A stretch of DNA of 64,000 nt from NCBI RefSeq assembly GCF_000025725.1, contig NC_013943.1, positions 1,426,001-1,490,000 of the forward strand. The letters run 5' to 3'. How positions within the stretch are numbered: position 1 is the first letter of the stretch; each line of letters begins with the position of its first letter. Source of the DNA: Denitrovibrio acetiphilus DSM 12809 (GTDB lineage: Bacteria > Chrysiogenota > Deferribacteres > Deferribacterales > Geovibrionaceae). Under the pieces are notes generated by a model. The model saw only the letters and a program-made list of their open reading frames with translations. It did no database searches and was not told where the DNA came from. Below are positions 54,210 to 63,261 of the stretch, one piece after another. Position numbers and translations under genes: made by a program.

Positions 54210-54641
54210 TTTAACCCTCCAAGGTTGCACCCTGAGGCATATTACTATGCAACAAGTTTTTTATGCTTTTATATCTTATAAACTGCTTCTGACAGCAGCG
54301 ATATTATCGTAATCTATGCCCTTTACAAAAACCGTAGGGCAAAACTTCAATTTTTTAACAAATCTGGATGATAATTACAAGGATATATTAGATTATTTTT
54401 TTATGGAGTCATACTGAAACTTGATAATTTTATAAATTCCCACGAGTAAACCCGAAGTTCTATTGCTTCGCACGTGCTTAACACACGAAGTTACAACTTT
54501 ATTGTCACAGCTAGAGCATATGCAAAATACGTCGCTGAACCCCCCAGGGTGTGGCAGTATTTGGACTCGCTGGTTAATCCTGAGATTGCTTCGTTATTAC
54601 ATTCTTCGCAATGACTTATAAGCTCTAAAGCTGTGATTAGC
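54210..54641. other. 432-bp intergenic region
   Basis: AT-rich near carB, where GCATAgtaaTATGC forms a short palindrome at about 54237-54250 inside a TTGCA/TGCAA inverted repeat. From 54512 it is occupied by the second dispersed repeat. No credible coding frame. Confidence 0.6.
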
Positions 54642-54661
54642 TCATTCATCCACGCATAGAT
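54512..54661. repeat. Dispersed repeat, copy 2, overlapping the AraC gene end
   Basis: About 150 bp matching 40293-40443 in the same orientation. TAGAGC (54512-54517) faces GCTCTA (54622-54627). The outer 20 bp (54642-54661) lie inside the AraC-type gene and encode its last residues and stop. The middle differs from copy 1 by a few substitutions and short indels. Confidence 0.85.
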
Positions 54662-55595
54662 TTGCACTTCTGATCATTTCAGAAGCACTTTCACCAAAGT
54701 AGCGTTTAAACTCCCTGCTGAACTGAGAAACGCTTTCATAGCCCACTTCCTGTGCGGCTAAATATGCTTTCAACCTTTTGTTAACTATGAGGTCTTTCGC
54801 TTTTGTAAGCCTGACTTTCTTTAAATACTGCATGGGCGGCTCGGATGTCACTTCTTTAAAAGCACGATGAAAAGAGGAAACACTCATATTCGCATATTCA
54901 GCAAGATAGTTTACATCAAGCTTATCGTTGTAGTTTATATGAATACGGCGCAGTACATGGGCAATATTTGCAAAACTGCCGTCAAATCCAGCAAGGGCAT
55001 ACAAAAGGTGAGCCTGACTCCCCTTAAGAGCTCTGTAAAGTATTTCTTTCACAAGCCCGGTTCCTAAAACTTTCACGTCTGTCTCAGACCGCAGAATGTT
55101 CAGCAGACGACTGACCGCATCAAACATTTCATTATCCATTACAGCCGGACCAACTGTTTGGGGAAGCTTTCCGCCACTGACAGTTCTTACCTGACTTCCC
55201 ATGGCATGTATAACCTCATGAAGCATTGCCATATCAATATCTATAAAGATGCCAAGCAGAGGATTATTTTCATCAGCAAAAGTGCAGCACTCAAAAGGAG
55301 TGGCTATTGATACAACAAGGTAATTTTCAGGATCATATCTGAATGTTCTGTCTCCGACATAGCCGACTTTGTGCCCTTGTGCTATAATGCACATACACGG
55401 GTCATACAAAAGAGGTTCACGGGGTCTCTCGTGAGTGACTTTAAACAATCTGACACTTTCAAGAAGTGATTGCGTTACCCCCTCTTTGAGGTCAAACTGA
55501 TTTAGGATTTCTGCATGTTGATTCACTAGACGACTCCGCATCATGGCAGTATTTGATATGTTTTTATGAGTCTTTAAGGTCATAAAGTATAGCAT
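54642..55595 (-). CDS. yqhC: AraC-family regulator, YqhC-like
   Basis: The protein has 317 residues. N-terminal AraC_N/cupin-like domain (about 30-190) with EPLLYDPCMCIIAQGHKV and PFECCTFADENNPLLGIFID, followed by two helix-turn-helix motifs (about 215-310) ending VGYESVSQFSREFKRYFG. It is divergent from the YqhD-like reductase, the same arrangement as E. coli yqhC-yqhD, where YqhC activates yqhD in response to aldehydes. The last residues and stop lie within a dispersed repeat, so the extreme C-terminus may have been altered by its insertion. The start codon is not decided by a clear ribosome site; ATG at 55583 is an alternative. Confidence 0.85.
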   Translation of the reverse strand: MLYFMTLKTHKNISNTAMMRSRLVNQHAEILNQFDLKEGVTQSLLESVRLFKVTHERPREPLLYDPCMCIIAQGHKVGYVGDRTFRYDPENYLVVSIATPFECCTFADENNPLLGIFIDIDMAMLHEVIHAMGSQVRTVSGGKLPQTVGPAVMDNEMFDAVSRLLNILRSETDVKVLGTGLVKEILYRALKGSQAHLLYALAGFDGSFANIAHVLRRIHINYNDKLDVNYLAEYANMSVSSFHRAFKEVTSEPPMQYLKKVRLTKAKDLIVNKRLKAYLAAQEVGYESVSQFSREFKRYFGESASEMIRSANLCVDE

Positions 55596-55693
55596 TTGAA
55601 AGGATTATGCAATTTATATATAGAATCAGGTATTAAAAATATTTCTTAATGCTCTATATTAGATAAGTAACAAATATATAAAGAGGAGACACA

Positions 55694-56866
55694 ATGAATA
55701 ACTTCGTTTTTTGCAATCCCACAAAGATAGTTTTCGGCAAGGGACAGGTTCAGCAGTTGAACAGCCTCATACCTGAAAATGCTAAGGTACTTATAACATA
55801 CGGCGGTGGAAGTATCTTCAAAAATGGTGTGATGAACGCTGTTAAAGAGGAGCTAGCCAAGTCAGACAGAAAGGTATTTGAGTTCGGAGGTATAGAGCCG
55901 AACCCAAAATTTGAAACCCTTATGAAAGCTGTGGAAATTGTCAGAAAAGAGGGTATAGACTTCCTTCTGGCTGTTGGCGGGGGCTCTGTTATGGATGGGA
56001 CAAAATTCATAGCAATAACAGCTCCGGCAAAAGAGTTCTATGGCAAAGAGGAAGAGCTTCTATATTTTGGCGCTAAAGGAACTCCTGTGAAAAATGTTCT
56101 CCCGTTAGGCACAGTTGCGACCCTCCCTGCTACAGGATCAGAGATGAACAATGGGGGCGTTGTAACAAAAGGGACAGATAAAATGCCCGTATTTAATGCA
56201 GGGACATTCCCAGTTTTTTCAATACTTGATCCGGAATATACATATTCATTGCCTGCAACACAAGTTGCAAATGGCGTTGTAGACACATTCGTACACACGG
56301 TAGAGCAATATGTTACATACCCTGTTGACGGTAGATTTCAGGACAGGACATCCGAAGGGATACTTCAGACTCTTATAGAAATTGGCAGCAAAACTATCGA
56401 AGACCCCAAAGACTATGACTCACGTGCAAACCTTGTATGGTGTTCAACTATGGCGCTGAACGGTCTAATCGGTTCCGGTGTACCGCAGGACTGGTCTGTA
56501 CATATGATCGGGCACGAAATGACTGCTCTCTACGGTATAGATCACGCAAAAACTCTTGCTGTGGTGCTCCCCGCCATGTGGCGAGTAAGAAAAGATCAGA
56601 AGAGAGAAAAGCTCCTCCAGTACGGCGAAAGGATATTCGGAATAACATCAGGCAGCGAAGATGAACGCATTGAAGCAGCAATAGTTAAAACTGAAGAGTT
56701 TTTTAATAGTCTTGGTATCAAAACAAGGCTTTCTGACTATGGACTTAAATCAGCAGATATAAAAGATATTTTAGCAAACCTAGAAAAACATAAAATGCTT
56801 GCCCTATCAGAGCGTGGGGACGTCGACCTTAAAGTATCAGAACAAGTTCTTAAAACTGCACTTTAA
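55694..56866 (+). CDS. yqhD: Iron/zinc alcohol dehydrogenase, YqhD-like aldehyde reductase
   Basis: The protein has 390 residues; the ATG has an AGAGGAG site. NADPH site YGGGSIFKNG and LLAVGGGSVMDGTKF, metal ligands in GVVDTFVHTVEQY (Asp, His), HMIGHEMTAL and GIDHAKTL. The N-terminal MNNFVFCNPTKIVFGKG is very close to the E. coli YqhD start. YqhD detoxifies short aldehydes with NADPH. It is divergently controlled with the AraC-type gene and ends at a strong terminator. Confidence 0.92.
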   Translation: MNNFVFCNPTKIVFGKGQVQQLNSLIPENAKVLITYGGGSIFKNGVMNAVKEELAKSDRKVFEFGGIEPNPKFETLMKAVEIVRKEGIDFLLAVGGGSVMDGTKFIAITAPAKEFYGKEEELLYFGAKGTPVKNVLPLGTVATLPATGSEMNNGGVVTKGTDKMPVFNAGTFPVFSILDPEYTYSLPATQVANGVVDTFVHTVEQYVTYPVDGRFQDRTSEGILQTLIEIGSKTIEDPKDYDSRANLVWCSTMALNGLIGSGVPQDWSVHMIGHEMTALYGIDHAKTLAVVLPAMWRVRKDQKREKLLQYGERIFGITSGSEDERIEAAIVKTEEFFNSLGIKTRLSDYGLKSADIKDILANLEKHKMLALSERGDVDLKVSEQVLKTAL

Positions 56867-56871
56867 ATACA

Positions 56872-56904
56872 AAAGCCCCTCGGTTGATTTAACTGAGGGG
56901 CTTT
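56872..56904. terminator. Strong hairpin between convergent genes
   Basis: AAAGCCCCTCGGTT and AACTGAGGGGCTTT pair over 14 positions around GATTT. It serves the rightward yqhD-like gene and, on the other strand, the SWIM gene. Confidence 0.85.
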
Positions 56905-56908
56905 GTCT

Positions 56909-57445
56909 CTAAGAATATTTTTCCAACAGAAAGAGGCACGAAAGCTTCAGCGGGTCAGTAATATTGTGATGCTTACCGTTAGCATCATCTTTAACAAGCG
57001 ATGCTATTCTCTTCATGGGTACACCGCTGAGTTCGGCAAGCTGAGAGATTGAAATATTAATCTTTTTCAATTCATCCAGTAACTGTTTAAGCGATGTTGT
57101 TTTGATATAGAACTTGATCTCTTCTGTTGTGCGGAGTGCTTTTCTGTCCAGCTTCTGATTGCTGGCGAAAACCCAGGGAGTATAGATGTATGTTAGCCCC
57201 AAAGCTGCGGCATGCTTGCAGAAAACATCTTTTCCTTTTTCACATTCACATTCATACTCGATAGGATCTGTGTCAATCTTCAGGGTGACTGTATAGTCGC
57301 CGTGGTTGCCTCTGATAGTTCCCTTGATAAAGGAGCTGTCAACTGAGCAGTTGTGGAACTTACCCACATAATTCTCAGCTCTTTGCAGGTTGATACTACT
57401 GCTGATATTTTTCAGCTGTTCTTCTGTCAACTTGGTTAGCTGCAT
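56909..57445 (-). CDS. SWIM zinc-finger protein
   Basis: The protein has 178 residues from ATG 57445 (AGGAGG 7 nt upstream); a GTG six bases earlier is too close to this site. The N-terminal half has the SWIM motif YECECEKGKDVFCKHAAAL (CxCx8CxH, about 75-95), a zinc-binding module found in DNA- and protein-binding proteins. The C-terminal region (about 115-178) is helical, with SISQLAELSGVPMKRIASLV resembling a helix-turn-helix. No partner is adjacent; a regulatory or DNA-related role is possible but not shown. Confidence 0.8.
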   Translation of the reverse strand: MQLTKLTEEQLKNISSSINLQRAENYVGKFHNCSVDSSFIKGTIRGNHGDYTVTLKIDTDPIEYECECEKGKDVFCKHAAALGLTYIYTPWVFASNQKLDRKALRTTEEIKFYIKTTSLKQLLDELKKINISISQLAELSGVPMKRIASLVKDDANGKHHNITDPLKLSCLFLLEKYS

Positions 57446-57532
57446 CGGCACGCCTCCTGAATTAGTTTACATTTATATTAAACCGCATATCTCTTTATAA
57501 ATCAATTAAAAGTCAGATAATTAATATGCCAG

Positions 57533-59818
57533 TCAGCCTATTTCGATGTATTGAAGCTCAGAGCGCCATTTACGGATAAGAACTTGTTTTATGACAGTGT
57601 TTTTAGGACTTGAAAGGTCTTGATCGTCACTAAGGATATCAGCAGCATCACTGCGTGCATCCTGAAGGATTCTGACGTCCCTCACAATGTTTGAAAAGCG
57701 AAATTCCGGCAAGCCGGACTGACGTGTTCCGAAGAAATCACCGGGACCTCTCATCTCCAGATCAATCTCGCTGAGTTTGAAACCGTCGGCGTGGGCACAC
57801 ATGGCATTTATCCTTTCGGATGCTTCATCCGACACATTTTCTGAGGCAACAAGCACGCAGTATGACTGTCTGTCGCTGCGCCCTACTCTCCCCCGAAGCT
57901 GATGAAGCTGAGAAAGACCAAAACGCTCAGCATTTTCTATAACCATCACAGTGGCATGCGGAACATCCACCCCAACTTCAATAACAGTCGTTGACACCAG
58001 TACCTGTATATTGCCGGCTTTAAAAGCGTCCATAAGCTCTGACTTCTGCTCGTGTTTCATACGTCCGTGCAGAAGTCCCACATTATCAGCACCAAACTCC
58101 TGAGAGAGTTTCCTGTGCTCGTCAGTTGCTGCTTTCAGATCAAGTTTTTCGCTGGTATCTATCAGCGGATATATGACATATACTCCGTGCCCTTTTTTTA
58201 TCTCTTCTCTCATAAGCGGATAAACACGCTCAATATTTTTTTCTGAAACGGTATTGATAGGTGTTCTGCCTGGGGGGAGTTCATCTATAATGCTTATGTC
58301 TAGATCACCGTAAAATGACAGAGCAAGGGTTCTGGGGATCGGCGTTGCGGTCATAAGCAGAATATCAGGCATGTACCCTTTTTCTATCAGTGACTTCCTC
58401 TGCTCCACACCAAAGCGGTGCTGTTCATCAATTATCGCAAGACCAAGTTTTGCAAAGTCCGCATCTTCCTGTATTACAGCATGAGTTCCAAGTACAAAAT
58501 CCACATGTCCCGCTGCGATAAGCTCTTTCGTATGTTTCTTTTCTGCACCGGAAACAGACCCTGTCAGCAGTACAGCGGTAACATTTGTTCCGGATATAAG
58601 CTTCAGCAGATTCAGCATATGCTGTCTGGCAAGAACCTCTGTAGGTGCAATCACAGCTACCTGATATCCGTTTTTCACAGCGACAAGTCCTGCTGTAAAA
58701 GCTACGATGGTTTTACCGCTTCCGACATCCCCCTGAACAAGCCTGTTCATTTGCCCCGTAGAAGACATATCGTTGAATATCTCTGCCATAACACGTCTTT
58801 GTGCACCTGTAAATTTAAAAGGTAAGAGATCCTTTATCCAGTCAAGGTATTCTTTTTTTATATCGAAGACAGTACCGGACTGCCGCTCATATGCACGTTT
58901 TTTATAAAGCAGCCCCATCTGAAGGTAAAACAATTCTTCGTAAATAAACCTTTTTGCTGCCGGATGTCTTTTTTCAGACAGTGCTTCCAGTTCATATGGG
59001 TTCTTTGGTCTGTGTATTTCAAGAAGAGCCTGTTTTGATGATGGAAACTTATATTTCTCCTCCAGCCTTGCCGGAAGATGATCCGGGATCTGATCAAGAT
59101 ATTTATCAAGAGCCGCATTCACAGCAGTATAATATACCTTCTGCGCTACTGATTTAGGAAGGGAATAGACAGGGATGATGTTTCCCATCTCGGACTCTTT
59201 CATAAACTGTGGGTGGATGATAGACTCCATGCCTGAAAATGAGCCTGACTGACCGTAAATAGTATATTTTTTCCCTTCTTTTAGTACACCTGCGGGATAT
59301 CCGGCAGAAAAACGAAACCAGACAGCAGCAAACTGACCGAAATCACCTGAAAACACTGCCTTATAGATGCGCTTCCTGTTTTTGGTGGTAACTACTGCTC
59401 CGGTCTGAAAAATGCCCGTAAGAGCCTTTTTACCGCTTCTGGATTCCCCAATGTATTCATATCTGTAGGGGAAATTATAAAGGACATCCTCGACAGTCTC
59501 GATATGCTGCTTTTTGAGTGATTCTGTGGCTTTTTTTCCTATCCCCGGAAGCTCGTCCACAGAAACAGGCTTAATGTCATTTTTAACAGTCATTCGCTGA
59601 GCAAGCATTGCAAGCTCTGAAATGATTTTATCCAGTGTTGTGGTGTCTGCACTGCCGGACTCTTTTGCGGAAACAGCAAGACCCGCCAGAACTTCACTCT
59701 GACGGGTCTTTAATTTTATTATACTATCTAAATACTTATCAGGTGCTTTATAAAATTCAGCTCCTGCTTTTCTGATGTCAGAAAGGAGTCTGAGGTATAC
59801 TCCTCTGTCTTCGGTCAT
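57533..59818 (-). CDS. recG: ATP-dependent DNA helicase RecG
   Basis: The protein has 761 residues, with an N-terminal extension of about 75 residues beyond E. coli RecG. A wedge/OB domain (about 90-280) is followed by helicase motifs: VQGDVGSGKTIVA (I), IAPTEVLARQH (Ia), IDEQHRFGVEQR (II, DEQH), LLMTATPIPRT (III), GLLHGRMK (IV), STTVIEVGVDVPHATVMV (V), HQLRGRVGRSDRQSYC (VI). It remodels stalled forks and recombination intermediates. It begins directly after the cheW stop. Confidence 0.95.
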   Translation of the reverse strand: MTEDRGVYLRLLSDIRKAGAEFYKAPDKYLDSIIKLKTRQSEVLAGLAVSAKESGSADTTTLDKIISELAMLAQRMTVKNDIKPVSVDELPGIGKKATESLKKQHIETVEDVLYNFPYRYEYIGESRSGKKALTGIFQTGAVVTTKNRKRIYKAVFSGDFGQFAAVWFRFSAGYPAGVLKEGKKYTIYGQSGSFSGMESIIHPQFMKESEMGNIIPVYSLPKSVAQKVYYTAVNAALDKYLDQIPDHLPARLEEKYKFPSSKQALLEIHRPKNPYELEALSEKRHPAAKRFIYEELFYLQMGLLYKKRAYERQSGTVFDIKKEYLDWIKDLLPFKFTGAQRRVMAEIFNDMSSTGQMNRLVQGDVGSGKTIVAFTAGLVAVKNGYQVAVIAPTEVLARQHMLNLLKLISGTNVTAVLLTGSVSGAEKKHTKELIAAGHVDFVLGTHAVIQEDADFAKLGLAIIDEQHRFGVEQRKSLIEKGYMPDILLMTATPIPRTLALSFYGDLDISIIDELPPGRTPINTVSEKNIERVYPLMREEIKKGHGVYVIYPLIDTSEKLDLKAATDEHRKLSQEFGADNVGLLHGRMKHEQKSELMDAFKAGNIQVLVSTTVIEVGVDVPHATVMVIENAERFGLSQLHQLRGRVGRSDRQSYCVLVASENVSDEASERINAMCAHADGFKLSEIDLEMRGPGDFFGTRQSGLPEFRFSNIVRDVRILQDARSDAADILSDDQDLSSPKNTVIKQVLIRKWRSELQYIEIG

Positions 59819-60271
59819 TTAGAACATGCTGAGGGCGCTGGCTTCGTTTCTCCCGAATATTTCATGAACATCAAGTATGATGACCATACCGGTCTGAAGC
59901 CGTGCAACACCTTTTATATATCTGTTGTCGACACTGGTTGAAGCTGCGGGAGCTTTATCAACAAGGTCTCCGTCCACTCTGAGAACTTCCTCAACCTGGT
60001 CAACAATAAAGCCTACCTGTTTCCCGTTAAGGTTTACAACAATAATTCTGGAAGAATTCGTAAACTCATTGGCAGGAATCCCCATCTTCTTTCTCAGGTC
60101 AACGATCGGTATGACCTTTCCTCTGATATTAATAATCCCTTCCACAAAACTTGGAGCTTTAGGCACTTTCGTGATATCAAGCATCCGGAGGATCTCTTTG
60201 ATATCCATAATATCAATGCCGTACTTCTCGTCATTCAGCAGAAGATTAACATATTGTTTGTATTCAGCCAT
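59819..60271 (-). CDS. cheW: CheW-type chemotaxis coupling protein
   Basis: The protein has 150 residues, a single CheW domain: GIDIMDIKEILRMLDITKVPKAP, GIINIRGKVIPIVDLRKKMG, VGFIVDQVEEVLRV and the C-terminal LDVHEIFG. It links chemoreceptors to CheA. It sits between panD (56 nt) and recG (0 nt), not in a che cluster, so it may be a housekeeping CheW or belong to a sensory array encoded elsewhere. Confidence 0.9.
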   Translation of the reverse strand: MAEYKQYVNLLLNDEKYGIDIMDIKEILRMLDITKVPKAPSFVEGIINIRGKVIPIVDLRKKMGIPANEFTNSSRIIVVNLNGKQVGFIVDQVEEVLRVDGDLVDKAPAASTSVDNRYIKGVARLQTGMVIILDVHEIFGRNEASALSMF

Positions 60272-60327
60272 GATAAACCTCAGCTATTTTCTAAAATAAT
60301 AACAGGCATTTCAGGTTTATGCAATTA

Positions 60328-60696
60328 TTAAACAAGTACGCTGTCTTTGTTTATTATTCTGTTTCTGGCATCCACCTGCACTACTGTGGGTTTATAGTTT
60401 TCGAGGTCTTTTTCATCCATCATGGCAAAAGTCGCTATTATGACCATATCACCAACCTGCACATGCCTTGCTGCTGCACCGTTAAGGCATATCTGACCGC
60501 TGCCTCTGCGTCCCTTTATGGTGTATGTATGGAAGCGGGCGCCGTTAGTAATGTTCCATATGTCAACCTTCTCATACTCCAGCATACCTGCCGCATCCAT
60601 GAGGTCTTCGTCAATGCCTATGCTCCCTTCGTAGTGGAGATCGGCATCGGTAACTGTAGCTCTGTGAATTTTTGATTTAAACATATCTCTAAGCAT
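60328..60696 (-). CDS. panD: Aspartate 1-decarboxylase
   Basis: The protein has 122 residues. The self-cleavage site is [10 protein letters not shown] (Gly24-Ser25, generating the pyruvoyl group), with KIHRATVT upstream and [15 protein letters not shown] later. It makes beta-alanine for pantothenate. It starts 11 nt after panC. Confidence 0.95.
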   Translation of the reverse strand: MLRDMFKSKIHRATVTDADLHYEGSIGIDEDLMDAAGMLEYEKVDIWNITNGARFHTYTIKGRRGSGQICLNGAAARHVQVGDMVIIATFAMMDEKDLENYKPTVVQVDARNRIINKDSVLV

Positions 60697-60707
60697 ATAA
60701 TTTCCCC

Positions 60708-61553
60708 TTATATCTTAAATAATTTATTATCTATTAATCTGGCACGACCGATCTTTACAGCCAGCGCTGCAACAATATCCCCGTTAACAGTTTCCAGTGA
60801 ATTAAGCTTTTCCGGATGTATAATTTCAACATAGTCTACATGTGCGGAGCTGTGAGAGTTTATGTAATCCACAACTTTCTGCCTGAGCACCCTTGCGTCC
60901 CGCTCGCCATTATCCAGAAGCTTCTGTATCAGCCCGAATGACTTAGAAAGACTAAGGGCAGATGTCCTTTCCTCAGGTTTCAGATAGATGTTACGGCTGC
61001 TCATTGCAAGCCCGTCAGATTCTCTTATGATAGGCATTCCGATAACTTCGACACTCATATTAAGGTCTTTTACCATTCGCCTTATAACCTGAAGCTGCTG
61101 ATAGTCTTTGGATCCGAAATATGCCCTGTCAGGATTGACTATGTTAAAAAGTTTGGTGACAACTGTTGCCACGCCGTCAAAGTGAACCGGTCTGGAAAGA
61201 CCGCAGAGGGCGTTTGTAATCCCACTCACACTTACTTTCGTAGAGAAACCTTCTGGATACATCTCTTCCGGTGAAGGGGAGAAAATCAGATCAGCACCGG
61301 CATCTGTGAGAAGTTTTGTATCGTTTTCAAAATCTCTAGGGTAGGCCTCAAGGTCTTCGTTGGGGCCAAACTGTGTGGGGTTTACAAAGACACTGACAAC
61401 GGTAAAATCATTATCAGCAACACTTTTTTTAACGAGGCTCATGTGCCCTGCATGAAGAAACCCCATCGTAGGTACAAGCCCCACCTTTCTGCCGGCCTTT
61501 TGCAACTCTTTTATTGCGGTTTTGACATCATTAACAGTGTTTAAAATTTTCAT
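60708..61553 (-). CDS. panC: Pantothenate synthetase
   Basis: The protein has 281 residues. HxGH nucleotide motif [46 protein letters not shown] and DGLAMSSRN (KMSKS-like region). It ligates pantoate and beta-alanine with ATP. Between panB (8 nt) and panD (11 nt). Confidence 0.95.
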   Translation of the reverse strand: MKILNTVNDVKTAIKELQKAGRKVGLVPTMGFLHAGHMSLVKKSVADNDFTVVSVFVNPTQFGPNEDLEAYPRDFENDTKLLTDAGADLIFSPSPEEMYPEGFSTKVSVSGITNALCGLSRPVHFDGVATVVTKLFNIVNPDRAYFGSKDYQQLQVIRRMVKDLNMSVEVIGMPIIRESDGLAMSSRNIYLKPEERTSALSLSKSFGLIQKLLDNGERDARVLRQKVVDYINSHSSAHVDYVEIIHPEKLNSLETVNGDIVAALAVKIGRARLIDNKLFKI

Positions 61554-61561
61554 TTCATACC

Positions 61562-62371
61562 TTAGTAAGTGTATTCCTTTGCCGGAAATCTGGAAGCTTT
61601 GACATCTTCAATATATTGTTTACATGCGTCACCGACAATAGTTTTCACGTCTGCATATTGCTTAACAAACTTCGGAACATAATCATCGAACAAACCGAAG
61701 ATATCATGGTAAACAAGTACCTGACCATCGCAGCCGGCTCCTGCCCCTATTCCTATTGTTGGTATTGAAATATTTTTAGATATTTTTTCGGCAACGTCTG
61801 CAACCGCTCCCTCTATAACAATGGCGAATGCGCCCGCCTCTTCCAGAGCTTTTGCGTCTTCGAGCATTTCCTCATGACCATTGCGCCCCTGAACCTTATA
61901 GCCGCCCATGGTGTGTACCATCTGAGGCATCAGACCTATGTGCCCCATAACAACTATACCTGCGTCAGTGAACTTCTTAACCATAGAGGCTCTGCCTTTT
62001 CCGCCTTCAATTTTCACAGCATCAAACCCTGTTTCTTTAACAAGCCTTATTGCGTTTTCAAGTCCCTGTTCATCAGAAACATGATAAGAGCCAAACGGCA
62101 TATCCGCAACAAGATAAGCTCTCTTGGAAGCGCGTTTGACAGCCTTTGCATGGTATATTATCTCGTCGAGAGTGACAGGAATACTATTATCATAACCATT
62201 CATAACTGAGCCAAGGCTATCGCCTACAAGGATAATTTCCACTCCGGATTTATCAAGAATCTTTGCAGAAGTGTAATCATATGCCGTGATAGAGGTGATC
62301 TTCTCACCATCGGCCTTCATCTTTTTGAATGTGTTTAAATTGATCTTTTTCAGTTCGGAATATTTACTCAT
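61562..62371 (-). CDS. panB: 3-methyl-2-oxobutanoate hydroxymethyltransferase
   Basis: The protein has 269 residues from ATG 62371 (GGAGG upstream); the longer frame to 62476 runs through the structured leader. Motifs: ITAYDYTSAKILDKSGVEIILVGDSLG (metal site), KIEGGK, GHIGLMPQ and IGIGAGAGCDGQVLVYHD. It adds a hydroxymethyl group to ketoisovalerate, the first step to pantothenate and coenzyme A. First gene of panB-panC-panD-cheW-recG. Confidence 0.95.
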   Translation of the reverse strand: MSKYSELKKINLNTFKKMKADGEKITSITAYDYTSAKILDKSGVEIILVGDSLGSVMNGYDNSIPVTLDEIIYHAKAVKRASKRAYLVADMPFGSYHVSDEQGLENAIRLVKETGFDAVKIEGGKGRASMVKKFTDAGIVVMGHIGLMPQMVHTMGGYKVQGRNGHEEMLEDAKALEEAGAFAIVIEGAVADVAEKISKNISIPTIGIGAGAGCDGQVLVYHDIFGLFDDYVPKFVKQYADVKTIVGDACKQYIEDVKASRFPAKEYTY

Positions 62372-62399
62372 TATTGCTAAACCTCCGTGTAGAGGATGA

Positions 62400-62465
62400 C
62401 GAAAGGCGCAACTCGAGCACGGTTGAAAGGTAAAATCAGACTTTTCTCGTGTCTCGGTCCTTTCG
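62400..62465 (-). ncRNA. Structured panB leader resembling the pan RNA motif
   Basis: In the panB transcript, CGAAAGG (62465-62459) pairs with CCUUUCG (62406-62400). Inside it, CGAG-A-CACG pairs with CGUGCUCG and leaves a bulged A. The pan motif described upstream of panB genes in several phyla is a hairpin with conserved bulged A residues. The structure was read by eye; the match to the published consensus was not tested. It lies 28 nt before the panB start codon. Confidence 0.55.
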
Positions 62466-62511
62466 GATCCAAGCACAGATAAACTAGTATATTATAAACT
62501 ATGCGTCAAGC

Positions 62512-63048
62512 TTAAAAACTGGGAGGTGTCCCAACCCAGAAAGCTACAGCAGGTTTGTCTGTTCTGTTTCTTATCTTGTGAGGCAGATTAGAGCTGAAAT
62601 AAATACATTCGCCCTGAGTGAGATAATGTTCGTCATTGCCTATGACAACGCAGATGTCGCCTTCAACTACATATCCGAGTTCCTCACCTGTGTGATGATA
62701 ATAGTCGGTACCGGTTTCGCCGTATGGATCCAGTTCGATAAGAATAGGCTCCATTTTACGGTTAACAAGTTTTGATGCAAGAAATGACATGGATATGCTC
62801 TTGTTTTTAAACACCTTAAAGTCGGGGCTGCTGAAGATATTTACGATATTACGCTCATCTTCAAAGAGTTCACTTATGGTTGTACCAAGCGCATAGCAAA
62901 TCTTCTTCAAAGAGGCTATGGACGGAGAGTTTTTGCCGTTTTCAATCTGACTGATAAAGCTTTTTGTAAAGCCCGTTTTCTGTGAGATATCCTCTAACGT
63001 CATACTAAGCTTTTTTCTGATTTCTCTCAGTTTTATACCATACGACAT
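62512..63048 (-). CDS. XRE-family regulator with C-terminal cupin domain
   Basis: The protein has 178 residues from ATG 63048 (AGGAG 7 nt upstream). Helix-turn-helix at about 5-60 (LREIRKKLSMTLEDIS, GFTKSFISQIENGKNSPS), cupin at about 105-175 (YYHHTGEELGYVVEGDICVVIG, GECIYFSSNLPHKIRN). This PuuR-like architecture senses a small ligand through the cupin. It is divergent from the carbonic-anhydrase-like gene. The target operon is unknown; polyamine or amino-acid genes are typical. Confidence 0.9.
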   Translation of the reverse strand: MSYGIKLREIRKKLSMTLEDISQKTGFTKSFISQIENGKNSPSIASLKKICYALGTTISELFEDERNIVNIFSSPDFKVFKNKSISMSFLASKLVNRKMEPILIELDPYGETGTDYYHHTGEELGYVVEGDICVVIGNDEHYLTQGECIYFSSNLPHKIRNRTDKPAVAFWVGTPPSF

Positions 63049-63076
63049 ATTACGCTCCTGAATGTATTTCATGTGA

Positions 63077-63106
63077 AGTATATATTAAATTTATTGTAAA
63101 AGTCAA
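63077..63106 (-). promoter_or_regulatory. Promoter of the XRE-cupin regulator
   Basis: Minus strand TTGACT (63106-63101), 18-bp spacer, TATACT (63082-63077), about 30 bp before the start codon. Confidence 0.6.
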
Positions 63107-63198
63107 GAAGTATGTTAAATTTTATTACAGTGTTATATAAGACGACTGATGTTTTTCCACAAACAAAGGTTAACAACGGATCAGAGAGATATTTTAGA

Positions 63199-63226
63199 TT
63201 GACCTTTCACGATGGTAGTTTATCAT
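63199..63226 (+). promoter_or_regulatory. Promoter of the gamma-carbonic-anhydrase-like gene
   Basis: TTGACC (63199-63204), 16-bp spacer, TATCAT (63221-63226), 36 bp before the start codon. Confidence 0.55.
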
Positions 63227-63261
63227 TTGTGCATCTAAAATAAGTATGGCAAGGTTAATTT

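Noticed and set aside
62372-62476. Longer N-terminus for PanB
   Set aside because: The extra residues come from the structured leader RNA; the ATG at 62371 has a proper ribosome site and family start.
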